Positions 1-5,963 of a stretch of 9,264 bases of DNA are shown here, in pieces. The translations under genes were made by a program, and so were the position numbers. Under the pieces are notes generated by a model, which saw only the letters and a list, made by a program, of their open reading frames with translations, did no database searches and was not told the DNA's origin. This DNA comes from an uncultured Oscillospiraceae bacterium (GTDB lineage Bacteria; Bacillota; Clostridia; Oscillospirales; Oscillospiraceae): contig CAJTLK010000050.1 of the NCBI GenBank assembly GCA_910577415.1, positions 1 to 9,264 of the forward strand. Direction: 5' to 3'. Each line of letters opens with the position of its first letter. Position 1 is the stretch's first letter.

Positions 1-387
1 GATGGCGATGGTGCCCCCGGAGAGGATGCCCTTGCCCCCCTTGAAGGAGAACATACAGGGGAACATATGCCCCAGCAGGCAGAAAAGCCCCGCCCAGTAT
101 TTGGCGAAGGCCGTGTCCCCCAGGAAAAAGTGGGTGGCAATGAGAATTGCCAGCACCGCCTTCAGCACGTCGATGAGGATGACCACAAGGGTCAATCCGC
201 CGCCAAAGGTACGGTGGAAGTTGGTCAGCCCCGCGTTGCCGCTGCCGTGGGTCCGCACGTCGTCCCGGAGGATGTACTTGGAGATGATGACCGCTCCATT
301 GGAACAGCCCAGGAAGTAGGCAATGACCGCCGCGGGCAGCATCGTCACAGCGAAATACCGCAGCCAATCCGCAACACTTACCGGCAT
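1..387 (-). CDS. plsY: Glycerol-3-phosphate acyltransferase PlsY, N-terminal part (runs off left edge)
   Basis: PlsY is an integral membrane enzyme that transfers an acyl group from acyl-phosphate to the sn-1 position of glycerol-3-phosphate, the first acylation in phospholipid synthesis. The visible 129 residues start with ATG at 385-387. They carry the family motifs GSGNAGLTNFHRTFG (about residues 48-62) and GHMFPCMFSFKGGKG (about 106-120), the glycine-rich substrate-binding loops of PlsY. Hydrophobic stretches near residues 11-30, 66-87 and 98-114 fit its multi-helix topology. The C-terminal part lies outside the window, so integrity cannot be judged. A strong AGGAGG ribosome binding site (about 396-401 on the minus strand) overlaps the der stop codon, leaving 13 bases between the genes. 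Cotranscription and perhaps coupling with der are likely. Family assignment is firm from the motifs. Confidence 0.95.
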   Translation of the reverse strand, partial: MPVSVADWLRYFAVTMLPAAVIAYFLGCSNGAVIISKYILRDDVRTHGSGNAGLTNFHRTFGGGLTLVVILIDVLKAVLAILIATHFFLGDTAFAKYWAGLFCLLGHMFPCMFSFKGGKGILSGGTIAI

Positions 388-400
388 ATCTTATTCCTCC

Positions 401-1720
401 TTAATCTCCCTTTTCCCGGATGGTGAGCTTCACCGGGGTGCCCTGAAGGCCAAAGGTGGCCCGGATCTGGTTCTCCAAATACCGCTGGTAGGAAAAATGG
501 AAAATATCCATCCGGTTGCAGAAGATGACAAAGTGGGGGGGCTTGACCCCAACCTGGGTCATATAGTAGACCTTCAGCCGCTTGCCCTTGTCGGTGGGGG
601 GCTGGACCCGGGCGGTGGCGTCGGAGAGGACGTCGTTGAGCATGCCCGTGGTGATGCGCATACTTGCCTGTTCGTTGACGCTGTTGATGGCGTCGAAGAG
701 CCTATCTACCCGGCTGCCGGTGAGGGCGGAGAGGAAGAGAATGGGGGCATAGTCCATATAGGCAAGGTCCCGGCGGATGTCCTTGGTCATCTTGTCCATG
801 GTCTTGTCGTCCTTGTCCACGATGTCCCACTTGTTGACCACCACAATGCACGCCTTCCCCGCCTCGTGGGCAAGGCCCGCCACCTTGGTGTCCTGCTCGG
901 TGACACCCTCAGTGCCGTCGATGAGGATGAGGCACACGTCGCAGCGCTCGATGGCCAGGGTCGCCCGGAGGACGGAGAACTTCTCCACCCTGTCGTCCAC
1001 CCGGCTCTTCCTCCTCATTCCCGCCGTGTCGATGAAGAGGTATTTGCCCTTGTCGTTTTCGAAATAGTTGTCGATGGCGTCCCGGGTGGTGCCCGCCATG
1101 TCGGAGACGATGACCCGCTCCTCCCCCAGAATTTTATTCACCAGGGAGGACTTGCCCACGTTGGGCTTGCCGATGATGGCCACCTTGATAACGTCGGGGT
1201 CCTCCTCTTCCTCCGTCTCCGGGGGGAAGAATTTGAAGCACTCGTCCAGCAGGTCGCCGGTGCCGTGTCCGTGGACGGCGGAGACGGGCACCGGATCCCC
1301 CAGGCCCAGGTTATAAAATTCGTATACGTCCGGGTCGGTGACCCCGGTCTTGTCCATCTTGTTTACCGCCAGCACCACCGGCTTGCCCGACTTCTGAAGC
1401 ATAGAGGCCACCTCCTGGTCGGAGGCGGTGAGGCCGGTCTGGATGTCGCACAGGAAGACGATGACGGTGGCGTTCTGAATTGCGATCTCGGCCTGCTTTC
1501 TCATAAAGAGCAGAATTTCGCTGTCGGTGCCCGGCTCGATGCCGCCGGTGTCCACCAGGTCGAACTTCCTCCCCCGCCACTCGCAGGGAGCGTAGATGCG
1601 GTCACGGGTGACGCCGGGGGTGTCCTCCACGATGGAGAGGCGCTGGCCGGTGAGTTTATTGAAAAGCATGGACTTGCCCACGTTGGGCCGGCCCACGATG
1701 GCCACCAGAGGTCGGGACAT
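401..1720 (-). CDS. der: Ribosome biogenesis GTPase Der (EngA)
   Basis: Der is an essential tandem GTPase that assists maturation of the 50S ribosomal subunit. The 439-residue protein has the normal family length and both G domains are intact. Domain 1 shows G1 GRPNVGKS (10-17), TPGVTRD (34-40), G3 DTGG (57-60), G4 NKMD (120-123) and G5 SA (147-148). Domain 2 shows GKPNVGKS (184-191), DTAG (231-234), NKWD (296-299) and SAL (331-333). An acidic linker (about 168-175) joins the domains, and a KH-like C-terminal domain occupies about 355-439. I chose the ATG at 1718-1720 because AAAGGAAG lies about 8 bases upstream and MSRPLVAIVGRPNVGKS is the usual N-terminus. An in-frame GTG three codons earlier sits inside the spacer and is less likely. 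The gene has its own promoter (1760-1788) and leads into plsY. Confidence 0.98.
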   Translation of the reverse strand: MSRPLVAIVGRPNVGKSMLFNKLTGQRLSIVEDTPGVTRDRIYAPCEWRGRKFDLVDTGGIEPGTDSEILLFMRKQAEIAIQNATVIVFLCDIQTGLTASDQEVASMLQKSGKPVVLAVNKMDKTGVTDPDVYEFYNLGLGDPVPVSAVHGHGTGDLLDECFKFFPPETEEEEDPDVIKVAIIGKPNVGKSSLVNKILGEERVIVSDMAGTTRDAIDNYFENDKGKYLFIDTAGMRRKSRVDDRVEKFSVLRATLAIERCDVCLILIDGTEGVTEQDTKVAGLAHEAGKACIVVVNKWDIVDKDDKTMDKMTKDIRRDLAYMDYAPILFLSALTGSRVDRLFDAINSVNEQASMRITTGMLNDVLSDATARVQPPTDKGKRLKVYYMTQVGVKPPHFVIFCNRMDIFHFSYQRYLENQIRATFGLQGTPVKLTIREKGD

Positions 1721-1759
1721 GGCGGTCACTTCCTTTCGGTTTTGGGTGTTTGGTTTTAG

Positions 1760-1788
1760 ATTATATCACACTAAGGAAAAAATATCAA
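1760..1788 (-). promoter_or_regulatory. Sigma-A-type promoter of der-plsY
   Basis: On the minus strand, TTGATA (1783-1788) and TATAAT (1760-1765) are separated by exactly 17 bases, and the -10 is extended by an upstream TG (TGATATAAT). The predicted start of transcription near 1753 gives a leader of about 33 bases before the der ATG. The surrounding 1740-1795 is AT-rich, unlike its flanks. The box matches are seen directly; activity is inferred. Confidence 0.85.
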
Positions 1789-1799
1789 ATAGGAGGCCG

Positions 1800-1958
1800 C
1801 ATTGTAGATAGAGAGCCATGTCACGCTCCGAAGCGGCCAGGACAGTCGCTCCACTTCCCTCCGTCTCGGGGCAAATCGCGGCGGCTTTGCCGCCTTACCA
1901 ATTTCCCCCCCCGCTCCAGTCCAGTGTCGCTCCTTGTCCGCTTCTCCACGCTTCGCGC
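1800..1958. repeat. GC-rich non-coding, repeat-like intergenic block
   Basis: This stretch between the rpmF terminator and the der promoter contains no convincing gene. On the plus strand it holds several variants of a CGCTCC word (near 1823, 1847 and 1928), two of them in the longer context (A/T)GTCGCTCC at 1844-1852 and 1925-1933. It also holds a small perfect hairpin, GGCGGC-TTT-GCCGCC (1880-1894), and a run of eight C. Plus-strand reading frames through it have no usable ribosome binding site and give low-complexity Pro/Ser/Ala/Arg peptides. Composition and internal word repetition suggest a dispersed intergenic repeat of the kind scattered in GC-rich Oscillospirales genomes. That identification rests on general impression and cannot be proven from one copy. 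Confidence 0.35.
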
Positions 1959-1988
1959 AAAAAAAGAAAGAGGGTCTCCCCTCTTTCT
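1959..1988 (-). terminator. Intrinsic terminator after rpmF
   Basis: On the minus strand a perfect 10-bp stem (AGAAAGAGGG with CCCTCTTTCT, 1965-1974 and 1979-1988) has a GAGA tetraloop and is followed directly by a run of T (1964 down to 1959). It begins 16 bases after the rpmF stop codon. It separates the DUF177-rpmF transcript from der-plsY. Confidence 0.93.
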
Positions 1989-2004
1989 CTCTCGCTGTTT
2001 ACCC

Positions 2005-2193
2005 TTACTGGGCGGCCTCGACCTTGTTGAAGTCGTGGCCGTTGTAGCTCATGCAAGACTTGCACATCCGGTGGGGCAGGCGGTAGGCGCCGCACTTGGG
2101 ACAAGTGGTGAGGCCGGGGGTCTCCAGCTTCCAAACGGAGCTGCGGCGCTTGTTCCGGCGCTGCTTGGACACTTTACTCTTGGGTACTGCCAT
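2005..2193 (-). CDS. rpmF: 50S ribosomal protein L32
   Basis: L32 is a small structural protein of the large ribosomal subunit. The 62-residue product has the classic N-terminus MAVPKSKVSKQRRNKRRS, a strongly basic first half, and a zinc-ribbon pattern C31-x2-C34 with C44-x2-C47, so this is the cysteine-containing (zinc-binding) form of L32. Length is normal. The start ATG (2191-2193) is preceded by AAGGAGGTGTC, a near-perfect ribosome binding site. It lies 37 bases downstream of the DUF177 gene on the same strand, the standard arrangement for this pair, and is followed by a strong terminator. Many bacteria continue this operon into plsX and fatty-acid genes; here it stops after rpmF. Confidence 0.98.
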   Translation of the reverse strand: MAVPKSKVSKQRRNKRRSSVWKLETPGLTTCPKCGAYRLPHRMCKSCMSYNGHDFNKVEAAQ

Positions 2194-2230
2194 CTATGAC
2201 ACCTCCTTGAATCTGACAGGAGCACTGCTC

Positions 2231-2767
2231 TCATGCTTCCTCGTCTTTGTCTTGGGAACCTTCTTTATTATCCAAAAGCTTCGCCAAGACGGCGAGGCGT
2301 GGATCCAACTCTTTCCCGCACGAGCACGGCCCCTCGTTCAGGTCCTTGCCGCAGGTGGGACACAGTCCCTTGCACTCCTCCATACACAGGTGCTTGCTGT
2401 CCAGGGAGAGGATACAGGCGGTGGTAAATATCTCGTCTAAGTCTACCTGGCCGTTATCCAGCAAGACGATGTCGTCCCCCTCCGGGTCGTCGGCGTTGGA
2501 AAGCTCTTCAGCCAGCAGGGTCTTCACCGGGACGCTCAGCTCCACGGCGATGTCCCGCAGACACCGGTCACAGCGGGTATCCAGCACGCTCCTGGCCATG
2601 CCGGTAAGCTCCAAGGCTCCCGCCATGTTCCGCACCGTGCCGCTGATGGCGATGGGGCGGTCAAAGGGCTTTTCCCCGAACAGCTCCACCATGGAAAGGT
2701 CCAGCTCTCCGCTGAAATCCTTGGCGGAACCGGGGATATGGATGATGTCTCTTAAATCCAGACGCAT
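2231..2767 (-). CDS. YceD family (DUF177) protein, cysteine-rich
   Basis: This 178-residue protein belongs to the YceD/DUF177 family (called YlbN in Bacillus). Members sit next to rpmF, and plant and bacterial relatives are linked to 23S rRNA accumulation, so a role in 50S assembly is the family inference. Visible hallmarks are the RCDRC motif (C66, C69) and a second cysteine cluster, CKGLCPTCGKDLNEGPCSC (C132, C136, C139, C148, C150), with further cysteines at 118 and 128. The CxxC pairs suggest metal binding. The C-terminus is acidic (DKDEEA). The ATG at 2765-2767 follows GAGGAG by about 7 bases. It is the first gene of a two-gene operon with rpmF and is driven by a consensus promoter whose start site lies about 25 bases upstream of the ATG. 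Family call is confident; biochemical function is not established from sequence. Confidence 0.9.
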   Translation of the reverse strand: MRLDLRDIIHIPGSAKDFSGELDLSMVELFGEKPFDRPIAISGTVRNMAGALELTGMARSVLDTRCDRCLRDIAVELSVPVKTLLAEELSNADDPEGDDIVLLDNGQVDLDEIFTTACILSLDSKHLCMEECKGLCPTCGKDLNEGPCSCGKELDPRLAVLAKLLDNKEGSQDKDEEA

Positions 2768-2796
2768 GATATTCTCCTCGTAGCGGTACAGCGGAT

Positions 2797-2825
2797 ATTA
2801 TAGCGAAAATTTTCCGGCATGTCAA
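2797..2825 (-). promoter_or_regulatory. Perfect-consensus sigma-A promoter of DUF177-rpmF
   Basis: On the minus strand, TTGACA (2820-2825) and TATAAT (2797-2802) are both exact consensus hexamers with an optimal 17-base spacer (2803-2819). The predicted start is near 2790, with a leader of about 23 bases before the DUF177 ATG. Such a strong promoter fits a ribosomal protein operon. Confidence 0.95.
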
Positions 2826-2843
2826 ACATTTTTTGAGAGAATC

Positions 2844-2872
2844 TTGGACTTTGGCTATTTTTGTGGTAGAAT
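2844..2872 (+). promoter_or_regulatory. Promoter of the pseudouridine synthase gene
   Basis: TTGGAC (2844-2849) and TAGAAT (2867-2872) are separated by 17 bases, and the -10 carries a TG extension (TGGTAGAAT). Each hexamer matches five of six consensus positions. It lies back to back with the DUF177 promoter: the two -35 boxes are only 18 bases apart and fire outward. The predicted start is about 2879, leaving a 35-base leader before the ATG at 2914. Confidence 0.75.
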
Positions 2873-2913
2873 GGCCTCAAACGGGACAGTCCCACGGACG
2901 GGAGGTGAGAGAA

Positions 2914-3879
2914 ATGCGGGAGTTCACCATCGGCAAAAACGACGCCGGGCAGCGGCTGGACCGCTGGCTGGGCAAAGCCCTGCCCCTCCTTCCCGCCCCC
3001 CTGGCCCAGAAGTATATCCGTCTCAAGCGGGTAAAGGTCAACGGCAAGGGTGCCAACAGAGACTACCGCCTTTGCCAGGGCGACCTTTTACAGCTTTACA
3101 TCAACGACGAGTTCTTCGACGCCCCGGCGGAGGACAACGCCTTTCTCTCGGTGTTCCGGCCCATGCTGGATGTGGTCTATGAGGATGAAAACATTATTGT
3201 CTGCAACAAGCGGCCTGGGCTGCTGTGCCACCCGGACCAGGGGGAGTATGTCGCCACCCTCATCACCCATATCCAAGCTTACCTCTATCAAAAAAAGGAG
3301 TGGTCCCCCCGGTGGGAAAACGCCTTTACCCCGGCTCTGTGTAACCGCATTGACCGCAACACCGGCGGACTGGTCATTGCCGCCAAGACCGCCGAAGCCC
3401 TGCGGATATTGAACAATAAGATCAAAGACCGGGAAATTTCCAAGTTCTACCTGGCCGCCGTGGTGGGGAAAATGTCTCCCCCCCAGGGGGAGTTGAAGGG
3501 TTTCCTCCTAAAAGACGAGGCCAAAAATCAGGTCCAGGTCTACCATAGACCTGTCCCCGGCGGCAAGACCGCCGTCACCCATTATAAGACCCTCCAGGTC
3601 AAGGGCGGTCTTTCCCTGGTGGAGTGCGAACTGCTGACGGGCCGTACCCATCAAATTCGCGCCCAGTTCGCCGCCGCGGGCCACCCCCTGGCGGGGGACG
3701 GGAAATACGGGCGGCGCAGCGACAACGAAAAGCTGGACCGTAAGGGTCAGGCCCTATGGTCCTATAAGCTCACCTTCGACTTCCCAACCCCCGCCGGGGC
3801 GCTGGAATACCTGAAGGGCAAGACCCTGGAGGTCCCCCGGGAGAGCATCGGCTTTGTAGAGGAATATTTTGGCTCCTGA
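2914..3879 (+). CDS. RluA-family RNA pseudouridine synthase
   Basis: Enzymes of this family isomerise specific uridines in rRNA or tRNA to pseudouridine. The 321-residue protein has an N-terminal S4-like RNA-binding region (about 1-65; AGQRLDRWL at 11-19, then YIRLKRVKVNG at 34-44). A catalytic domain follows, with motif CNRIDRNTGGLVIAAK (143-158), in which D147 is the expected catalytic aspartate. It also has GRTHQIRAQF (243-252) and GHPLAGDGKYG (256-266). The family's more usual motif is HRLDR; the CNRIDR form still keeps the essential Asp-Arg pair. The length matches RluC/RluD-like proteins. I chose the ATG at 2914 because GGGAGGTGA sits 5 bases upstream. An in-frame start at 2833 would lie upstream of the promoter -10. 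It appears monocistronic with its own promoter. The RNA target cannot be assigned from sequence. Confidence 0.93.
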   Translation: MREFTIGKNDAGQRLDRWLGKALPLLPAPLAQKYIRLKRVKVNGKGANRDYRLCQGDLLQLYINDEFFDAPAEDNAFLSVFRPMLDVVYEDENIIVCNKRPGLLCHPDQGEYVATLITHIQAYLYQKKEWSPRWENAFTPALCNRIDRNTGGLVIAAKTAEALRILNNKIKDREISKFYLAAVVGKMSPPQGELKGFLLKDEAKNQVQVYHRPVPGGKTAVTHYKTLQVKGGLSLVECELLTGRTHQIRAQFAAAGHPLAGDGKYGRRSDNEKLDRKGQALWSYKLTFDFPTPAGALEYLKGKTLEVPRESIGFVEEYFGS

Positions 3880-3905
3880 TCCCCAAAATTTCTTCGACAA
3901 AGATA

Positions 3906-3934
3906 TTGACATTTCCCCCCACAGCATGTATATT
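3906..3934 (+). promoter_or_regulatory. Promoter of the potAB-potCD operon
   Basis: TTGACA (3906-3911, exact consensus) and TATATT (3929-3934, five of six) are separated by 17 bases. The predicted start is near 3941, giving a leader of about 80 bases before potA. The transcript would begin only 2-3 bases before the perfect hairpin at 3944-3980. Confidence 0.8.
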
Positions 3935-3943
3935 TAGCCTGTC

Positions 3944-3980
3944 AAAGGACGTACCCAACCGTCGGCTGGGTACGTCCTTT
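3944..3980 (+). promoter_or_regulatory. Perfect 14-bp hairpin in the potA leader
   Basis: The arms 3944-3957 and 3967-3980 are exact reverse complements (AAAGGACGTACCCA with TGGGTACGTCCTTT) around a 9-base loop. It is followed by CTTCTACC rather than a clean T run. Its position just downstream of the pot promoter makes it the 5' end of that transcript. It could be an mRNA-stabilising 5' hairpin, an attenuator, or the terminator of the upstream pseudouridine synthase gene, whose stop codon is 65 bases away. A second, weaker pairing (TTCTTC at 3979-3984 with GAAGAA at 3999-4004) would compete only with its last bases. The hairpin is certain; its role is not. Confidence 0.8.
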
Positions 3981-4021
3981 CTTCTACCTATCAAATCTGA
4001 AGAAGGAATGGGGGAGGATAC

Positions 4022-5155
4022 ATGTCCAAGGAGTTGATCCGTTTATCGGACTGCGTCGTGCAATTCGACGATGAGATCATTCTCGATCATCTCAATCTCT
4101 ACATCAATGACAAAGAATTTCTAACGCTCCTGGGCCCCAGCGGTTGTGGCAAAACTACCACCCTGAGGATCATTGGTGGGTTTCAAAAACCTACCTCCGG
4201 GGACGTTTTTTTTGATGGCCGACGATGCAACGACCTGCCCCCCCACAAGCGGCAGGTGAACACCGTCTTCCAGAAATATGCCCTGTTTTCCCACCTCAAT
4301 ATCTTTGAGAATGTGGCCTTCGGCCTCCGCATTGCCAAGGTCCCCGAGGCTGAGATCACCCGCCGGGTGGAGGAAGCTTTGGAGCTTGTAAACCTGCCCG
4401 GCTACGGCAAGCGCAGCGCCGCCTCCCTTTCCGGCGGTCAGCAGCAGCGGGTGGCCATCGCCCGGGCCATCGTCAACCGGCCCCAGGTGCTCCTCCTGGA
4501 CGAGCCTCTGGCCGCCCTGGACCTGAAGCTGCGCAAGGATATGCAGGTGGAACTCAAGCGCATCCAGCGGGAGGTGGGCATTACTTTCGTCTACGTGACC
4601 CACGACCAGGAGGAGGCCCTCACCATGTCCGACACCGTGGTGGTCATGGACAAGGGCAATATCCAGCAGATCGGCACTCCCGAGGATATCTACAACGAGC
4701 CGAAAAACGCCTTCGTGGCCGACTTCATCGGCGAGAGCAACATCATCGACGGCTTCATGCCCCAGGACAAGGTGGTCCAGCTCTACGGCAAGAAGTTCCC
4801 CTGCCTGGACGGCGGCTTCGCCCCCGGTGAGCCGGTGGACGTGGTCATCCGCCCGGAGGACATCGACATCGTCCCCGTGGAGCAGGGCCAGATCACCGGC
4901 ACCGTCACCGAGGTCACGTTCAAGGGCATGCACTACGACATCATCGTGGACTTCAACGGCTTCAAGTGGCTCATCCAGACCACGGACTACTCCCCCGAGG
5001 GGGCTAAGATCGGGGTGAAGATCGACCCCGACGGCTTCCACATCATGCACAAGAGCCAGTACTCCGGCAAGTTCGGCGACTACAGCTCCTACTCCGAGGC
5101 TTATGACGAGCTGAACGTGGACGCCGACGCGGTCACGGAGGGCAGCGATGAATAG
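4022..5155 (+). CDS. potA: Spermidine/putrescine ABC transporter, ATP-binding protein PotA
   Basis: PotA is the cytoplasmic ATPase that powers polyamine import through PotB and PotC. The 377-residue protein has all nucleotide-binding motifs: Walker A GPSGCGKT (38-45), Q-loop Q84, signature LSGGQ (136-140), Walker B LLLD with catalytic E161, D-loop AALD (164-167) and switch H194. The C-terminal part (about 240-345) is the TOBE regulatory region, including the IRPEDI stretch typical of this importer subfamily. The length matches known PotA proteins (about 378). It ends in an acidic tail of about 25 residues. GGGGGAGGA lies 3 bases before the ATG, a rather short spacing. The gene overlaps potB by 8 bases. 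Specificity for polyamines is supported mainly by the PotD-like domain downstream. No dedicated regulator gene is adjacent. Confidence 0.96.
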   Translation: MSKELIRLSDCVVQFDDEIILDHLNLYINDKEFLTLLGPSGCGKTTTLRIIGGFQKPTSGDVFFDGRRCNDLPPHKRQVNTVFQKYALFSHLNIFENVAFGLRIAKVPEAEITRRVEEALELVNLPGYGKRSAASLSGGQQQRVAIARAIVNRPQVLLLDEPLAALDLKLRKDMQVELKRIQREVGITFVYVTHDQEEALTMSDTVVVMDKGNIQQIGTPEDIYNEPKNAFVADFIGESNIIDGFMPQDKVVQLYGKKFPCLDGGFAPGEPVDVVIRPEDIDIVPVEQGQITGTVTEVTFKGMHYDIIVDFNGFKWLIQTTDYSPEGAKIGVKIDPDGFHIMHKSQYSGKFGDYSSYSEAYDELNVDADAVTEGSDE

Positions 5156-5963
5156 GACAAAGGCTTTTACCATCCCCTATGTGGTGTGGATGGCCCTCTT
5201 TGTGGTGGCCCCTATCATTATGATCCTCATCTACGCCTTTTCCGGCGCCGACGGCGGCTTTACCCTGGCAAACTTCGCCTCCATGGGCGACTATGCCGTG
5301 GTCTTCGTCCGTTCCTTCCGCCTGGCCCTCATCGCCACCGCCATCTGTCTGCTCATCGGCTACCCGGTGGCCTATCTGCTCAGCCGGGAGGGAGAGAAAT
5401 TCCAGCGGCTTGCCACCGTGCTCATCATGCTGCCTATGTGGATGAATTTTCTCCTGCGGACCTATTCCTGGATGTCCATCCTGGAAAATAACGGCCTCAT
5501 CAACCAGTTTTTCGGACTGTTCGGCCTTGGCCCCTTCCAAATGATCGACACCCAGGGGGCGGTGGTGCTGGGCATGGTGTATAACTATCTGCCCTTTATG
5601 ATCCTGCCCATCTACTCGGTCATTATCAAGCTGGACAACTCCCTGGTGGAGGCCGCCCATGACCTGGGGGCCAACGACATCGTGGCCTTCCGCCGGGTCA
5701 TTCTGCCCCTCTCCCTCCCCGGTGTCCTGTCAGGGATCACCATGGTCTTCGTCCCCAGCGTCTCCACCTTCGCCATCAGTACCATGCTGGGCGGCGGCAC
5801 GGAGTTTTTGCTGGGCGACCTCATCGAGCAGCAGTTCCTGGGCGGGGCCTATAACCCCCAGCTGGGAGCTGCCATCGCCCTGGTGATGATGGTCATCGTC
5901 GTTCTCTGTATGTGGGTGATGAACCGCTTCGGTGAGGGCGAGGAACAGGCGGTGGTGCTATGA
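5148..5963 (+). CDS. potB: Spermidine/putrescine ABC transporter, permease PotB
   Basis: This is one of the two membrane permeases of the polyamine importer. The 271-residue protein has about six hydrophobic helices (near 12-30, 55-78, 88-105, 137-160, 190-212 and 238-258). It carries a clear EAA loop, EAAHDLGANDIVAFRRVILP (168-187), followed by LSLPGV, the cytoplasmic segment that docks onto the ATPase. The N-terminal IPYVVWMALFVVAPIIMILIY is typical of PotB. The start ATG (5148) lies inside the end of potA and has GGAGGG 5 bases before it, so translation is likely coupled to potA. Its stop overlaps the next start as ATGA (5960-5963). Order and sequence make the PotB rather than PotC assignment good. 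Confidence 0.95.
   Translation: MNRTKAFTIPYVVWMALFVVAPIIMILIYAFSGADGGFTLANFASMGDYAVVFVRSFRLALIATAICLLIGYPVAYLLSREGEKFQRLATVLIMLPMWMNFLLRTYSWMSILENNGLINQFFGLFGLGPFQMIDTQGAVVLGMVYNYLPFMILPIYSVIIKLDNSLVEAAHDLGANDIVAFRRVILPLSLPGVLSGITMVFVPSVSTFAISTMLGGGTEFLLGDLIEQQFLGGAYNPQLGAAIALVMMVIVVLCMWVMNRFGEGEEQAVVL

Noticed and set aside
323..1759. A 478-codon plus-strand frame covering der
   Set aside because: It is a shadow of der. The minus strand encodes two complete GTPase domains, a promoter and a ribosome binding site.
1818..2030. A 70-codon plus-strand frame in the rpmF-der gap
   Set aside because: It has no proper ribosome binding site, runs through the rpmF terminator into the rpmF coding region, and reads as Pro/Ser/Arg low complexity. 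Better explained as non-coding repeat-like DNA.
2883..2893. Small palindrome GGGAC-A-GTCCC just after the pseudouridine synthase promoter
   Set aside because: The arms are only 5 bases with a one-base centre, too short to call an operator or hairpin in GC-rich DNA without copies elsewhere.
3936..4021. Riboswitch in the pot leader
   Set aside because: The leader is only about 80 bases with one simple hairpin. I see no conserved core of a known riboswitch class, so it is reported only as an uncharacterised hairpin.
4121..5173. A 350-codon antisense frame over potA
   Set aside because: It is a low-complexity Val/Leu/His/Asp-rich shadow of the potA coding sequence; all ABC ATPase motifs are on the plus strand.
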